DNA of 64,000 bases from Euborellia annulipes (Eukaryota > Arthropoda > Insecta > Dermaptera > Anisolabididae). The translations under genes and the position numbers were made by a program. A model generated the notes under the pieces. It saw only the letters and a list, made by a program, of their open reading frames with translations. It searched no databases and was not told where the DNA came from. Below are positions 31,850-43,830 of this stretch, one piece after another. Each line of letters begins with the position of its first letter. The first letter of the stretch is position 1. Location: NCBI GenBank assembly GCA_023213315.1, contig JAKCPI010006182.1:1-64000 (forward strand). Reading direction: 5' to 3'.

Positions 31850-31960
31850 AATTTGCATCCCTTCTGAAGATGACCCGCCAAACTTCGAAATAATTATCAA
31901 GTGTTTATAGAATAATATATTGAAACATATCACCTCGTGTTTTTAGTTTTAATTTACCTA
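31850..31960 (+). repeat. Degenerate ribozyme-family fragment
   Basis: CTGAAGATGACC and later TTCGAAATAATTATC keep the CTGANGA and GAAA blocks but no convincing stem II. The AACATATCACCTCGTGTTTT segment downstream is shared with 28000, tying it to the same family. Confidence 0.35.
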
Positions 31961-32816
31961 ATCATGTTACAATTACTTCTAAGTTTATATCTTTCAAGAA
32001 ATTTTATGGCTTCTTAGTACCTAAGAGAATTGGGGAGAAATTTTATATTAATTATTGATATTCCTGGGGAGAAAATGCAGCTGTTGTATCAATTGGTATG
32101 TTTCATTTCATTCTTCGTAGTTAATAATAAGTTTTATTAATTAATTCATCGTGGAAAAGTACCGACTTTGAAATAAACGCATGTCTTATAATAAAATTCT
32201 CATTTGAATATGATGGCAAATAAGAAAGTTTAATTAAGTAAAGAAAATATATCTGGGAAAATCTAATTTATAACCAAATAGAAAATTAAAAACAACTGAA
32301 GGGCTTGGTAAAGTATAGTCGGATCGATATGCACTAAAAAAATTCAAAATATGCATTTGAAAATGTCGCAATATGCATTTAAAGCAGTATTTAGTAAGTG
32401 ATTATTTTGTACAAGAAATGAGCAAAAAGAAGAAATAGTCAAAAACTTCAAAGGGTAAGTAAGCCTAGTGATCTATAGGATCAAAAGCTGTTTTCAGTTC
32501 TCCACTTGGAAATAATATTTTAAGGGGGGGGGGGGGGGAGGTTGGAAGATCCTCCCCTCCCTAATGAGCAACTTTTAAGACTGTAATATTTTATAATTTC
32601 TTTAAGTACAGTAAGTTTAAAATTTTAACACTATGTTTCTTTCTATATATTGAATATTTCTCTTTACTTACATTTTTACGAATTCGGGGGGGGGGGGGAG
32701 GGGGGGTTGGACCCCCATATATATCTCCCTTTGGCTTCAGTCCTAGACTCAGAAGCCAAAATAGATCTTAAAAAAAGTTGAAACGTCACAAGGAAAGTGT
32801 AATTATGATAATTATA

Positions 32817-32956
32817 AATCCAAGGTACCCCAATTATCGAGGTTTTGAATTATCAAGAAGTTTGAATTAACAAGAGGAAAGATAAAAAAATGGAATTTTT
32901 AACAGCTTTTATTATATTTTTGAAAATATGTATGAGCTACATAAATTATATATAGG

Positions 32957-33023
<67 letters not shown>

Positions 33024-33403
33024 GGAAAATTAATGAAAACGACAAAAAAAAAATGACATACCAGGTACTAACATTACAATTGATAGTTTTGGCGTTATCT
33101 TTTTGTCGAACCACTTTCCATGGCTACGATAATTTTGTTTTTCAGGGGCAGTAAGGGACTCATCGTGACAAACTAAAAAGAATTGGGAATTTAAGCTGGA
33201 CCGAAAGGAGAAGTAAACATTGCTAGAAAAAATTCGAATTATAAAGAGGGTAAGCAGTGGCCTGGTCCAAATGTCCGAACGCTCTCTCCCCCTCTTGACA
33301 CGTAAACGATTTCAAGTTATTGAGCGTGTCAAAATACACAGCATTTTTTCGATTTACGGAAGTTTACAGCTGAAGAGTGCGAATTATCGAGAGTCGATTG
33401 TAA
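32817..33403. mobile_element. Pogo-like repeat, uninterrupted copy
   Basis: CCCCAATTATCGAGGTTTTG near the left and GAATTATCGAGAGTCGATTG at the right are inverted-repeat-like ends of pogo type. A (TA)n microsatellite sits at 32956-33020. The right half matches 23640-23996 over about 350 bases (GAGTAAACAT, TTCGAATTATAAAGAG, GATTTCAAGTTATTGAGCG). Confidence 0.65.
32956..33020. repeat. (TA)n microsatellite
   Basis: Uninterrupted TA dinucleotides over about 65 bases inside the pogo-like repeat. Confidence 0.97.
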
Positions 33404-33650
33404 ATTAATGCAAAATTTACCACTTTTGAAGGCCATAAAAAGACACCAAATTTAGAAAGCTTTAAAAAATAATTTATGAAAATTACCAAACACCTAAATG
33501 TAAAATTCCGCCCAAATTTTTACTTTCCCTATATAATATATATATATAGAGAGAGAGGAAGTATTGTTTGTAATAAAATAAGACCATACTAACTCTCGTT
33601 AGGTATTTTTATAATGAAAATATCGTAAATTTAACGTCTAGTGGTCTATA

Positions 33651-33890
33651 ATTGAATCGTTTATTTCAGAAACCACCTAAGTGCGCTTTTTTCAACTTTC
33701 GGAAAACTAAAGAAAACTGTTTTGCAGCTTAAGTATAGGTCTAGTCTCCTTCAAATATTTTTTACCAAATCAAAAACATGCTATTGGGATAATCTAAAAG
33801 ATGTATTTACCTTTAAATTGTACAGTAGCACCAAAAACACATGATTTGAAATTTTGTCGCTTAGGTGGTTTCTGAAATAAACGATTCAAT
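33651..33890. mobile_element. Tc1/mariner-type MITE (240 bp, TA target)
   Basis: Terminal inverted repeats of about 31 bp (ATTGAATCGTTTATTTCAGA then AACCACCTAAG) are perfect. TA directly precedes the left end and follows the right end, the target duplication of Tc1/mariner elements. It has no ORF. Confidence 0.82.
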
Positions 33891-34633
33891 TAAAAACTCG
33901 CATAATAATAATGAGATTCTTTTTTTTAAGGCTCAAACGACGAATGGACAGCTGAGACGCGCATAAAAAAGGGATAGGAATGTCATCTATGAACGACTCT
34001 GGGAACTTCATTCATTTCATCTTTAGGCGAGTTAAATAAAACAAGTAAATTTAAATTTATAATAATATACATAGGACTTCTAAGAGCTTTATCGTAGCTT
34101 ATCGGATGTTATTACCTCCCCCCCCCCCCCCCGATTCGCCTCAAGGCCCGATTTTAACTTCTCAATGGGATAAGAGGAAAGGATCAAGAGCTCTGCTTTA
34201 GAAAGCGATGTTCTAAAGTTTAATCTAATGTCCTTTACCCTACCTAACAAGATAAAAAAAAGCATAAATCTGCTTGCTACTTTTGAAGTTTAATAAATTC
34301 TTATTTATGCGCAAATTGTTCGAGGGTTGTGAGCAACGTCATATTGGTAAATGTAAACATCTAATTAAAAAAACACCTCCTGTTACTAACAAATTTAGAA
34401 AATACATTACATTCCTAAATTTATTTAATTTCTAAATTATACGCGTATAAATAAATATTTCGTCAATTTCAAAAAGATATGATGAAAAAATATATTTCAG
34501 GCGAGAGTAAAAATTTGAACAATGATATTAAAGAGGAAATACCCACTGAGCGAAAGGAATATAACAAAAAAATGTTAAATAATTAAATTATTAACTAATG
34601 TAAATTAAAGCCTCCATCAAATGGAAATCCCAA

Positions 34634-34669
34634 TACGTTTCGGCTTTAATTAGTTAATGCCATCCTCAG
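34634..34669 (-). ncRNA. Hammerhead-like motif (b)
   Basis: The minus strand has CTGAGGA, TGGC...GCC as stem II, GAAA, then CGTA. The cleavage triplet would be GUA, which the NUH rule allows. Stem I is not convincing. Confidence 0.4.
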
Positions 34670-35695
34670 TTCTTATGAGAATATTGTATATGATATACCA
34701 TCTATTGCAATAGCATTGAGACTAAAGCCTGGGAGTTAGGCAGCCCAAATGGCAGCTTGTCTGTGTGAGATAACATATAGTAAACGCACCGCTAGTAGTC
34801 GAAGAGCGGATCGAGAAGAGTTTCTCGGTGGTGGGGGGTAATCTGGTGTAACTGGTCCCACAGAACACAATTTTTTATTAATTTCCGTAATTTAAAGGCG
34901 CTTTCTGTACTTGTTTACCAGAAGAGAATAGAATAGAAATCAAATTTTTAATTATTAATTTTTAATTTTTACATTAAAATAAAATTGTATTCCGAAAAAA
35001 ATATATTTTTCTCAAATTTCGGGTTGGGGGGGTAATTACCCCCTTTACCCTTCCCCCTTGTATTCGCCCTTGTAGTAGACACCATGAAATGGAGATTTCT
35101 AGCAAAAACACTCATAGTGATGCTACCGTATATATTTCGACGATTTATGACGAAAAGAGAATCTTTGTCGTATGCTACTACTCATTCTTAATATGACTAC
35201 AACCCAAAAGGAAAATAAATATATTCACTCAATGTAAAATAAAGTTATTTCAAAAATTCAAGTTATAGTTTCAATAGGGGACTTCCATAAAAATGAAATG
35301 TTTCAGAAATAGCCGAGGGGGCAAAGCTCAACTGAGGGGCCGTTTTTTGTTCGAGCTTTTTTTTAAGTAGGCTATACGAATGTCATTTGACCTTTTTTTT
35401 TTCTTTTAGTATTCGAATCTCGATCGTGCATTTGTTCGTAAATTTTCTCCGGATTTGTGATAAAAAATGAATTTATTATGAAATTTCAAAAAAAAAGACG
35501 GAGATTTTGGGAAAAGCTGGAGATTCCGGGAAAAAAGCCAGGGATTTAGGTAAAAAGTCGAAAAGGCTTAATGCGCCTGGGGTTGGGGGGGGGGGGGGGT
35601 CGAGCGCCCCCCTTCGCCCCCACCTGGATACGCTACTGCCCCCCCTCCCCTTTAATCGTCGCAGACACTTTTAATCAACATAATTTTAAATAAAT

Positions 35696-35890
35696 AAGCC
35701 AAAATTATTTCTTTTATTGTGACGTTTAGGCCACTAGTCTAGGCCATCTTCAGGGCTAGAGGGGAGAATAAATGAAATTTTAATTTCAAAATTAAAATTG
35801 TCATTTTTCATTCAAAATTAAAATTTCATTTATTTTCGCCTCCGGCTCTTAAGAAGGCCGAAACGTCACAATAATTTTGGCTGCATATGA
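35696..35890. repeat. Inverted pair of decayed hammerhead-like motifs
   Basis: Minus-strand CTGAAGATGGCC...GGCC-TAAACGTC (35721-35753) faces plus-strand CTTAAGAAGGCC-GAAACGTC (35849-35867). Each has one core defect (GAAA to TAAA; CTGA to CTTA plus a lost stem II loop). The outer arms CCAAAATTATT and AATAATTTTGG also match. Confidence 0.55.
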
Positions 35891-37332
35891 CTAGAATTTT
35901 TTTTTTTTTTGACTCCGCTTTAATATAAATTTATATTTTTTAGCATTAAAAATATTTGTTTTTGTATTATTTTACAAAATGGGGGGGGGGGTAGGCGTCA
36001 TATGATTAAATATTTTTAAGGGAGACGTTGTAACATAAAGTTTGGAAACCACTGATTTAAACCGTGTTGTTTAAATCGTACCAAAGTGTCTGCGATGAAA
36101 TCTCGGGTCTGTTCCTGTACGTCTTCGGCCTAAAGCTTTATAAAATATTTTTTTTTAATTCACACAGCAGCAGCTTAAATCCGCCTTTGCTATCAAATAT
36201 TAACATTTTTAGAAAAAAGACTTTTAATTGGAAGTGCTTTTTATTCTTAATATCATAAAAGGATTTGCCTTTTTATGGCTAGCTATTTTTAGCTTTTTTT
36301 TTTACAAAACAAAAGAATCAATATTGTAATAAGTAAAGAAATAAAAAAAAAAACATTAATATTAATTGAGTTTGAAACATTATCAGTAACAAATTTATGA
36401 ATACAAAATTGGTTAAATAGAAAAACACTTGTTGATATAGGAAAATTTAAAAATTAAATTAAAACAAGGAACCGAACGAATATTCGGTTTCGGCTGAAAA
36501 TCTTGTTTTGGTCGGACCCTAATTAAAGCCAGCTGGCATTGTAATAAATGCCACAAAAGAGGAAAAAAATTTTAAAATAATAATTTGACAAGAGCAATAA
36601 AATTTTAAACGAGCTTCTAGTAATAAAAAAATAAAAGCAATAAGTTATGATTTCGGAAGAAACAAAACAGCAAACGTTTTTATAAATTTGTGCAAATATC
36701 ATTATTTTAATTAAACATGGTTCATTTATTAAGAAAGATTCAAGTCCATTTCCTTCTTTTGTGTAAATTGTAATAGATTCTTAAACATTCTGAGAATTTC
36801 AAAGCGCACAAGAGCCAATGGCAAGGGCAAAGAGTAAATTTAATAAAGAGCCGTACGCTGGCGCCATCCTGGCGGTGAATCGGATGAACTAATTAACCTT
36901 TACTCTAAATTCTTCTATTTACACGTTTAATATACTTTTATTTTTATAATAAATGGTCCAGATAAATAAACAATTTTAATTTTACTCACTATTTAATGAG
37001 AAGAGATGAAATGAAGGGGTTGTCTTGATATACACACAATCACAAACACTAATAGAATGTAACACTTCACAATCTCAAATCCAACTAATAAAGGAGATGT
37101 GGACCAGACTGAAATACCGCTTGTTGAGTGACGTAACAATTTTCTCGGCTTCTGATTGGTCAAAGCCTTTCTTGTTAGCTTATCCCGCCAAGGATCAAGG
37201 GACCCCGCCAATATTATTCATTAATAATTATTTTTTATTATAATTAAAATATATAACTATTGAAAGAAAAAAAAATTTAAATTTTCAATTCAAAAATAAA
37301 TAATTCATTTTTTGAAAAAACAAAAATTTAGA

Positions 37333-38345
37333 AAATAAAAAATTTATTGAAAATTTGTCTTTGAGAGGCCCCGGGGTTCAAGGATATACGGTATTTTAAA
37401 AATATTTTTGTGTATGGAGAGGGGGATTTTTAAAAATGAGTTCGCCCCCCCCCCCCCCGAAAAATTCAATATACACCTCTGGTACAAAATGTATATAGGC
37501 GTCCTCTTCTAGTGACGCCCCCAGGCCCCCAACTGTCTCGGTACGCCTCTGTTTAACCATGACAATATCCTCACTGGGATGGATTGATATGAAAAAATTT
37601 GGTGTGGAAAAATAATAGGTAAATTAGATTTCTATTCAACACATATTAATTTTATTTGACGATCAAGTTCCAAGAATACCTTGGTTCCAAGTAAAATGGA
37701 AATTCTTAGAAATATATTTTAATAACGATTTGTTAAAATGATATAAGACATTTATATAATTAAAAAAATTAGAAATAGGATTTTTATCAAATACAAATTT
37801 ATATGGTAGAAAATTTTAGGATAGACAATTTTACAAGAGAATAGAGAGAGTGATAGGAAATAAACTAAATATAAATACCATTAATAATAATCCTGAGTCG
37901 ACCCCGCAGTGTGAGACTAAGACGAATGGAGAGATGACGACCATTAAAATTAATAATCCATTATCCAAGAGCACTAATTAAAACACTGATAAACACTAAT
38001 AATCACAAAATAAAAAAAAACTTTTAATAAAAAACGCGAATATGCAATGAATGGATGGCGCGTTAAAAGTCAACTGACTCTTGGACAAAGATGGCTTTGG
38101 CTTCGCTTTCTCCTTGGGTGGGAGATGGCGCGTAGAATGGAGGCAATTTTCAAATCTCGGGTGATGTTGCACAGCACACAACAATTAATATGTAAAATTT
38201 ATAAACATCAGGCAAAAAGGGACAAATTTATTGAAAATTTGTCTTTGAGAAGGCCTCGGGGTTCAGAGATATACGGTATTTTAAAAATATTTTTGTGTAT
38301 GGAGAAGGGGGATATTTAAAAGTCAGTTCGGGTTTCTTTGCGCGC
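37333..38345. repeat. Direct repeat of about 115 bp, two copies
   Basis: TTATTGAAAATTTGTCTTTG, GGTTCA, GATATACGGTATTTTAAAAA and TTTTTGTGTATGGAG occur at 37341-37430 and again at 38229-38310. The two copies sit about 890 bases apart with moderately GC-rich unidentified sequence between; a solo-LTR-like arrangement is possible but not shown. Confidence 0.6.
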
Positions 38346-38364
38346 CATTTACGTCTTTAGGCAT

Positions 38365-39444
38365 AATATACACAGGGCCGTAACGAGGGCGTGGCAAAAC
38401 AGAAGTATTAAAAAAATATTAATATTCCACATATGATATATCATTTTTCATTAATTTTTATGTGGATTAATAATTTATAATCAAAATGTTAATAACATGC
38501 ATAGTTTTCAAATAATTCAATGGGCAAACATCAGATTGTTTATGCCTTGATGTAATTAAACCAAAAACTCTATCTAACATATGATACATGTCTTTAATTC
38601 TTGAATTCCCCCTGATTCCAGAGAACTAAAGCTTTTTTAATTATATGATCTAATTTGGAAGTTATTAGCGATCAAAGTTAAGTCTATTTTCGACCTTAAT
38701 GACATGAATACTATATTATCGAAAAAGCTTATTTAGCATTGTCTGATTAAAACCAAATTTTTACCAGAGATTTATAATTAAAAAATGAGTTTTTTTCTAA
38801 AGTTTCATTGAGATTGGTGAAGAAATAAATAAAATATTGACTATTTTGTAAATTGAGTTTTAGAATTTGGGATCACGGGTGTGTAGAGAGAGCGAACTAT
38901 GAACCGGCTCTGGCCTTGCAACCGGGATTCCGAATTGTAAAACTCAATTTACAAAATAGTCAATATTTTATTTATTTCTTTACCAATCTCAATGAAACTT
39001 TAGAAAAAAACTCATTTTTTAATTATAAATCTCTGGTGAAAATTTGGTTTTAATCAGACAATGCTAAATAAGCTTTTTCAATAATATAGTATTCATGTCA
39101 TTAAGGTCGAAAATAGACTTAACTTTGATCGCAAATAACTTCCAAATTAGATCATATAATTAAAAAAGCTTTAGTTCTCTGGAATCAGGGGGAATTCAAG
39201 AATTAAAGACATGTATCATATGTTAGATAGAGTTTTTGGTTTAATTACATCAAGGCATAAACAATCTGACGTTTGCCCATTGAATTATTTGAAAACTATG
39301 CATGTTATTAACATTTTGATTATAAATCCGCATAAAAATTAATGAAAAATGATTATATCATATGTGGAATATTAAAATTTTTTTAATACTTCTTTTATTT
39401 CATGTTCAGGGGCTTCATACCCTTGTTACGGCACTGAATATACA
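38365..39444. mobile_element. hAT-type foldback element with perfect 8-bp TSD
   Basis: AATATACA at 38365-38372 recurs at 39437-39444. The element (38373-39436) has inverted arms of almost 490 bp each (to 38861 and from 38939) with a 77-bp spacer. The ends are CAGGGCCGTAACGAGGG and CAGTGCCGTAACAAGGG. The arms differ at only a few sites apart from the outer 40 bases. There is no transposase frame, so mobility would need an autonomous hAT element. Confidence 0.92.
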
Positions 39445-40502
39445 TAAAGGTTATAATGGCATACAAAAAAAAAAAAAAAAAAAAAAAATGGTTTATATAC
39501 ACCTTCAAATTCTCAACTCTTCAAATATTATGTATACATAAAAAAATTTTATTATATAAACATACTAATTCTACAAGCAATTATACTGTAGTAACAGAAC
39601 CGATACAAAAATTTAGTTAGACGTAAAGGGGTGCATTTCGCGACGATCGTACCACGAATAAGCAATCGAACGCAGCAAATTTCGATCTTTCAACACCTTA
39701 TCATAAAACTTTTGACACTCCATAACGCAAAATTCAAAAGAGAGGATTTAATTTTACGAATTCCTTAGCATAAAGTCTTACGAGAAATAACTAAGACGTC
39801 TTTTCAGTTTTCTACAAAAACTTGCTTTTGTTAAAAAAGGGACAAAACATAACATTTGTAATAAAACAACAGTACAGTCGAGAAATATGAAAAAACCCGT
39901 TCAAAGCCGTACGTATGGTCATCCTACTTATTTCTATAAAAAAAGCTTAAAAGGTTTGAATGTTTTGATAAAAAGAAGCACAGTTATAAAGAATTAATCG
40001 ATTTAATATATATATTTTTACACAGGCTAATTTGATTATATGGTAATAAAATTAAGAACCCAAAATCTTAAGATCAATTCGCCATTCAGATGACAATTAA
40101 CAATACTTCTTATTTATTTTTATTATAATAACAAAGATTTCACTTTTTTTCACTTCCAAAGTGAAATGGCAATTTGACCAGATAAATAAATGTATTAGAT
40201 ATATATATATATATATAAACGGAATGTTTAATTGAAAAAATTATACCAATCTATAGCCTATCTAATGAATATAAAAAACTGAATTTTATTTATAAATATA
40301 TTTTTTTTAATTCAATAATAAATATATATATATATAAAAATAAAATGAATACAATAAACAAAATATGAATTAATCTATTTTTCTATCATGGTACTGCATT
40401 TAACACATTATACAACAAAAGTATTGAGCCTTTTTTTAGTATATCACAATAGAATCGACATAAAGATGTTCCTAAATTCATTTAAAAAGATACAATTGGT
40501 TA

Positions 40503-40706
40503 CTGTGCAGTGGCGCAACCAGGATTTGCCTCTGGGGTGGCGAGGCTTATCAACTTTTTTAAGGGAGTGTTTAGGTTTTATGGTTAAGTGTTAATAATAT
40601 TTAAATCAAATAGAAACATTTTTTTAAGTGAAAAGAGTATGAAGAGGGGGATTAGCCCCCAGCCCCCTCCCCCACTCACACACCTGGTTGCGCTGCTGCT
40701 TTGCAG
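40503..40706. mobile_element. hAT-like MITE (about 190 bp)
   Basis: CTGTGCAG and CTTTGCAG flank it (seven of eight). The inner ends TGGCGCAACCAGG and CCTGGTTGCGCTG are inverted repeats. The subterminal sequence is G/C-rich and no ORF is present. Confidence 0.65.
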
Positions 40707-41159
40707 CTAAATTCTTCAAAAACCGATTCAATATGGGAATTTACAGGGTATATAAATATATATTTTAATTATTCATTTTCATTAATAACAGTGCTAGTAA
40801 TACATAGAGATAATTTGTTCAGAAATAGATATATGATAAGTTAATTGTATGGCATGAATTAAAAATGCTCTCTCGCGTGTGTTATGTGAGTTGGGCTTTG
40901 TTTTAATATTTATTGAGTGTCTTTTCATTTCTAATTATGTACACAAGAAGCGTCATAAACGTCAGTATTTTAAGGCACACCCCTTAAAAATATGCATTAC
41001 ATATAAATTTTAAGTTTCAGCCCAATCGGAAGTTTAGACGCGCCTCAAACGACTTAAAGTTTTTTTTTGCTTTGAACACCCCTAATGCAATATTTACCAT
41101 CTCTAAATGCAAAAAACGTAAATTTACGATATTCTTTGGCTTTCCAAAAAGAAAATCTG

Positions 41160-41815
41160 TTCATTTTTAAAGAAATTATTAACAAAATAGTTTTAAAATA
41201 TATATAATTTATTCCTATCTTCTTTCGTCGCCCTTATTATTCCCGCGGTGCGGGGTCGGCGGACCTTATTCTCCCTCTCCACTCCCCCTATCCAATGCTG
41301 TTGTCTCCGACAGGCCAAGCTCGGTCATACTCTCTTGACCCGATGAAGCCAGGTGATCCTAGGTGCACCTCTGCGTTGTCGTCGAGGAGCCCCATATCGT
41401 ACCCCGTCCTCGCTACGCCACTACTCTCTTGTTTAGTAGTTTATTCCTATGAGCAAAGCACCTAAAAGTTAGGCAGTAAAATTGTTTTTTTTTAACATAC
41501 TTTAACAACTGTTTTGTTAATAATTTCGTTAATAATTAACAGATTTTTACGAATGAATGGTTTTTAGAAAGCCAAAGAACTATAGAATATCGTTAATATG
41601 TTTTTTGCATTCAGGGATACCTAAAATTGTATTAGGGGTGTCCAAAGCAAAAAGCGAAAATTTAAAAAATTCGATTTTTCTAAACTTTCAGCCATTTGCG
41701 GCACGTCTAAATGATCTCCAATTTGGTTGAAATTTAAAATTTATGTGTATTATAACTATCTGCATATTTTTAAAGGGTGTCGCCTTAAAAAAATCCAGGT
41801 AATTCAAAATAAGTG
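41160..41815 (+). repeat. Dispersed repeat R, copy 2 (filled site)
   Basis: Same block order as 25220-25665, split after TTTATTCCTAT by a 221-bp insertion. Outside the insertion the two copies agree closely. Confidence 0.88.
41208..41450. mobile_element. GC-rich insertion with 11-bp TSD
   Basis: TTTATTCCTAT flanks both sides (41208-41218, 41440-41450) and is single at the matching empty site 25276-25286. The 221-bp insert is far more GC-rich than its surroundings and has no inverted ends. An 11-bp duplication without terminal repeats fits a 5'-truncated non-LTR or SINE-type insertion. On the minus strand it ends with GAATAATAAGGGCGACGAAA. Confidence 0.85.
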
Positions 41816-42714
41816 CCTCTTTTATTTAAATGTTTTTGTGAAAATCCAAAATGTTTTAATATTTAACTCCATTTCTATTCCCATTATGAATCGGTCTTAT
41901 GAATAAGAATATTCTAGAGACAGTTCTAAATTCTACATTTTAATGGAGAGTTTTTACGAACACGCTATGGCAGCAGTCATAGACAATGACATAAGGTCAT
42001 AAGAGAATCGAACATAAACATAAACAAAATCAATATATAACAGATTGAAAGAGAGAGAAACGGAGAGAGATAGGACCTTTGTGCCAGTCGTTAGGACTGC
42101 TACTCTATAATTTGGGCACATTTATTTTTAAAAGATTAGACGAATTTATATTTATATTCATGTATTTTATGTGTGTGAGTATATATACATCGATATATTA
42201 ACGTGAACAAAATTGAGTTTGCTTCATTTTGTACTCGATAATATATGTATAAATATACATATATAAATATGTATATTTTTAATCGTTTTTTTTTTTTTTT
42301 TAAATCTTACACAAAGACAATAGGCCATGAAAAAGCTCAAGATATAGAAAGAAAGAAATCTTCAGTTAAAATATCACGTCAAATCACACATGATTTTTTT
42401 TTATTTATTTATTTGTATTTTTTACTTTTTCATTTTAATTTGAACAACATTCAAACTCACAAATGCAATCATTAAAACACGGACATTCGAATTCAATAAA
42501 TCTCTCATAAGCCTACTTGTGTAGGCATATTTAGTTAGTGGTCCACATATTGAAAAATATAATTTATTTATTATGGAATTAATTAATTTTCTTTTATCAT
42601 TGTTTTTTTTTATAAACAACAAATTTATTTTGTTGGCCGAAATAAAATATATGGGAAATTAAAAGGAAAATTAATTTAAATATATATTATATATATATAT
42701 ATATATGTCAGAAG

Positions 42715-42945
42715 ATACCTTTCTCGAGTCAAGTCACGTTGGTTACTCACTTCTTTTGGAGTTATTTTTAAGAGTGTGGCATTAGGAAGTAAAGGTGTAG
42801 ATTGTTTATTTTCAGCTTTGTAGTCTTGCTGATCCTTAAATTTGGGCAGAAGTCTAAGAGGTTTGAATTTGCCTTGAGTTGCAGGAAGTGATTGGTTGGA
42901 TGGTGCAGTGTGGGTAACACCCGGCGTCAAACCAAAACTAATTAG
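42715..42945 (-). pseudogene. Exon-like fragment with LLPNATLLKITPK
   Basis: On the minus strand an open frame contains SLPATQGKFKPLRLLPKF and then LLPNATLLKITPKEVSN, and ends near a possible donor (GTATCT). A second, broken version lies in the opposite orientation at 43628-43830 with LLPNAALLKITPK. I do not recognise the protein. Two inverted paralogous pieces around a TIR element suggest gene fragments or transposon-coded sequence. Confidence 0.35.
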
Positions 42946-42953
42946 CCCACTAT

Positions 42954-43627
42954 CAGGTCTATTCTCTAAGAAAAAACGTTAACTTTTAACTTCTGATACC
43001 AGCGTTAATTCATTTTAACACCTCCTTGCCTTAAATTGCTATTGCGTAAGCAAAAACTTTAACGCCAAACTGAAGATGGCCAAATAAATTCAGGCCGAAA
43101 CGTCTTATCCTGGGAGTTTTATTAACCTGGACAATCCCTATTTTGGCTGATATCTCCAATTCTCCACTATAGTTAACATTTAGTCAATAGTTTTAAAAAT
43201 TAATGTCTAGGGGGTGCCTTTAATGTTTTAACGCCGTATTTAATGCATCAAAATGGCGTCTTTAACCAAAAAGTAAGGTTATGATTTTGACAGCTTTGAG
43301 ATAAAAATAACGTACTGTCAAAACTTGGTTTAGAGAAAAGTATTTTTTAACGCTGGTGAGTCAGATAGGCCTACTAGATTGAGAATAACAAATCAAGTTA
43401 GTAATGTGCGAGAGGTTATCGAGGGGTGCAAAAATACGAAGCAGAAAACATAGATAGCTATCTTCATATGGATCGTTAATATCTGGTGCTAAAAAGTAAA
43501 ATGTTAACGTTGCTGTTAAAACTTGGCTTAGAGAATAGCATTTTTTAAAGCTGATGTTATTACTTTACTTTTTAACAACCAATTTATGATGTTAAATTTT
43601 AACGTCTGTTTTTAGAGAATAGACCTG
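42954..43627 (-). mobile_element. GTTAA-rich TIR element, copy B, with nested insertion
   Basis: The ends CAGGTCTATTCTCTAAG and TTTAGAGAATAGACCTG are inverted repeats; TAT or TA lies at both flanks. The inner order mirrors copy A at 18063-18615. About 100 bases (43070-43171) absent from copy A interrupt it and start exactly with a hammerhead core. Confidence 0.8.
43070..43104 (+). ncRNA. Hammerhead-like motif (d), nested insertion
   Basis: CTGAAGA, stem II TGGCC with GGCC around AAATAAATTCA, GAAA, CGTC. The core is complete, but stem I is weak because the motif starts at the edge of the inserted fragment. Confidence 0.5.
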
Positions 43628-43830
43628 TATCACTTCCTAGACCTCAAAGGTAAACACAAGTTGGGGGACTTGTGGGGGCCCCGTCCACCCAGAAACACTG
43701 CGACCCCAAAAATCCACCACCGTCATTACTTCCTAACGCAGCACTCTTGAAAATTACTCCAAAAACCGAAATGTCAAGTAAAGCTCAACACCAAACCAGA
43801 AATGTTATCTTCTTACACTCGGTCATAGAA
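43628..43830 (+). pseudogene. Broken paralog of the 42715-42945 fragment
   Basis: It starts right after the TIR element with ATCACTTCCTAGACCTCAAA, matching ATCACTTCCTGCAACTCAAG of the minus-strand fragment. After a frame break it gives LLPNAALLKITPK. Stops and indels show it is not a working exon. Confidence 0.35.

Noticed and set aside
31850..31890. A further intact hammerhead
   Set aside because: CTGAAGA and GAAA are present but no stem II can be formed between them; kept only as a family fragment.
36830..38220. Possible LTR retrotransposon
   Set aside because: Two 115-bp direct repeats and GC-richer blocks are present, but I find no TG...CA ends, primer site or gag/pol frame.
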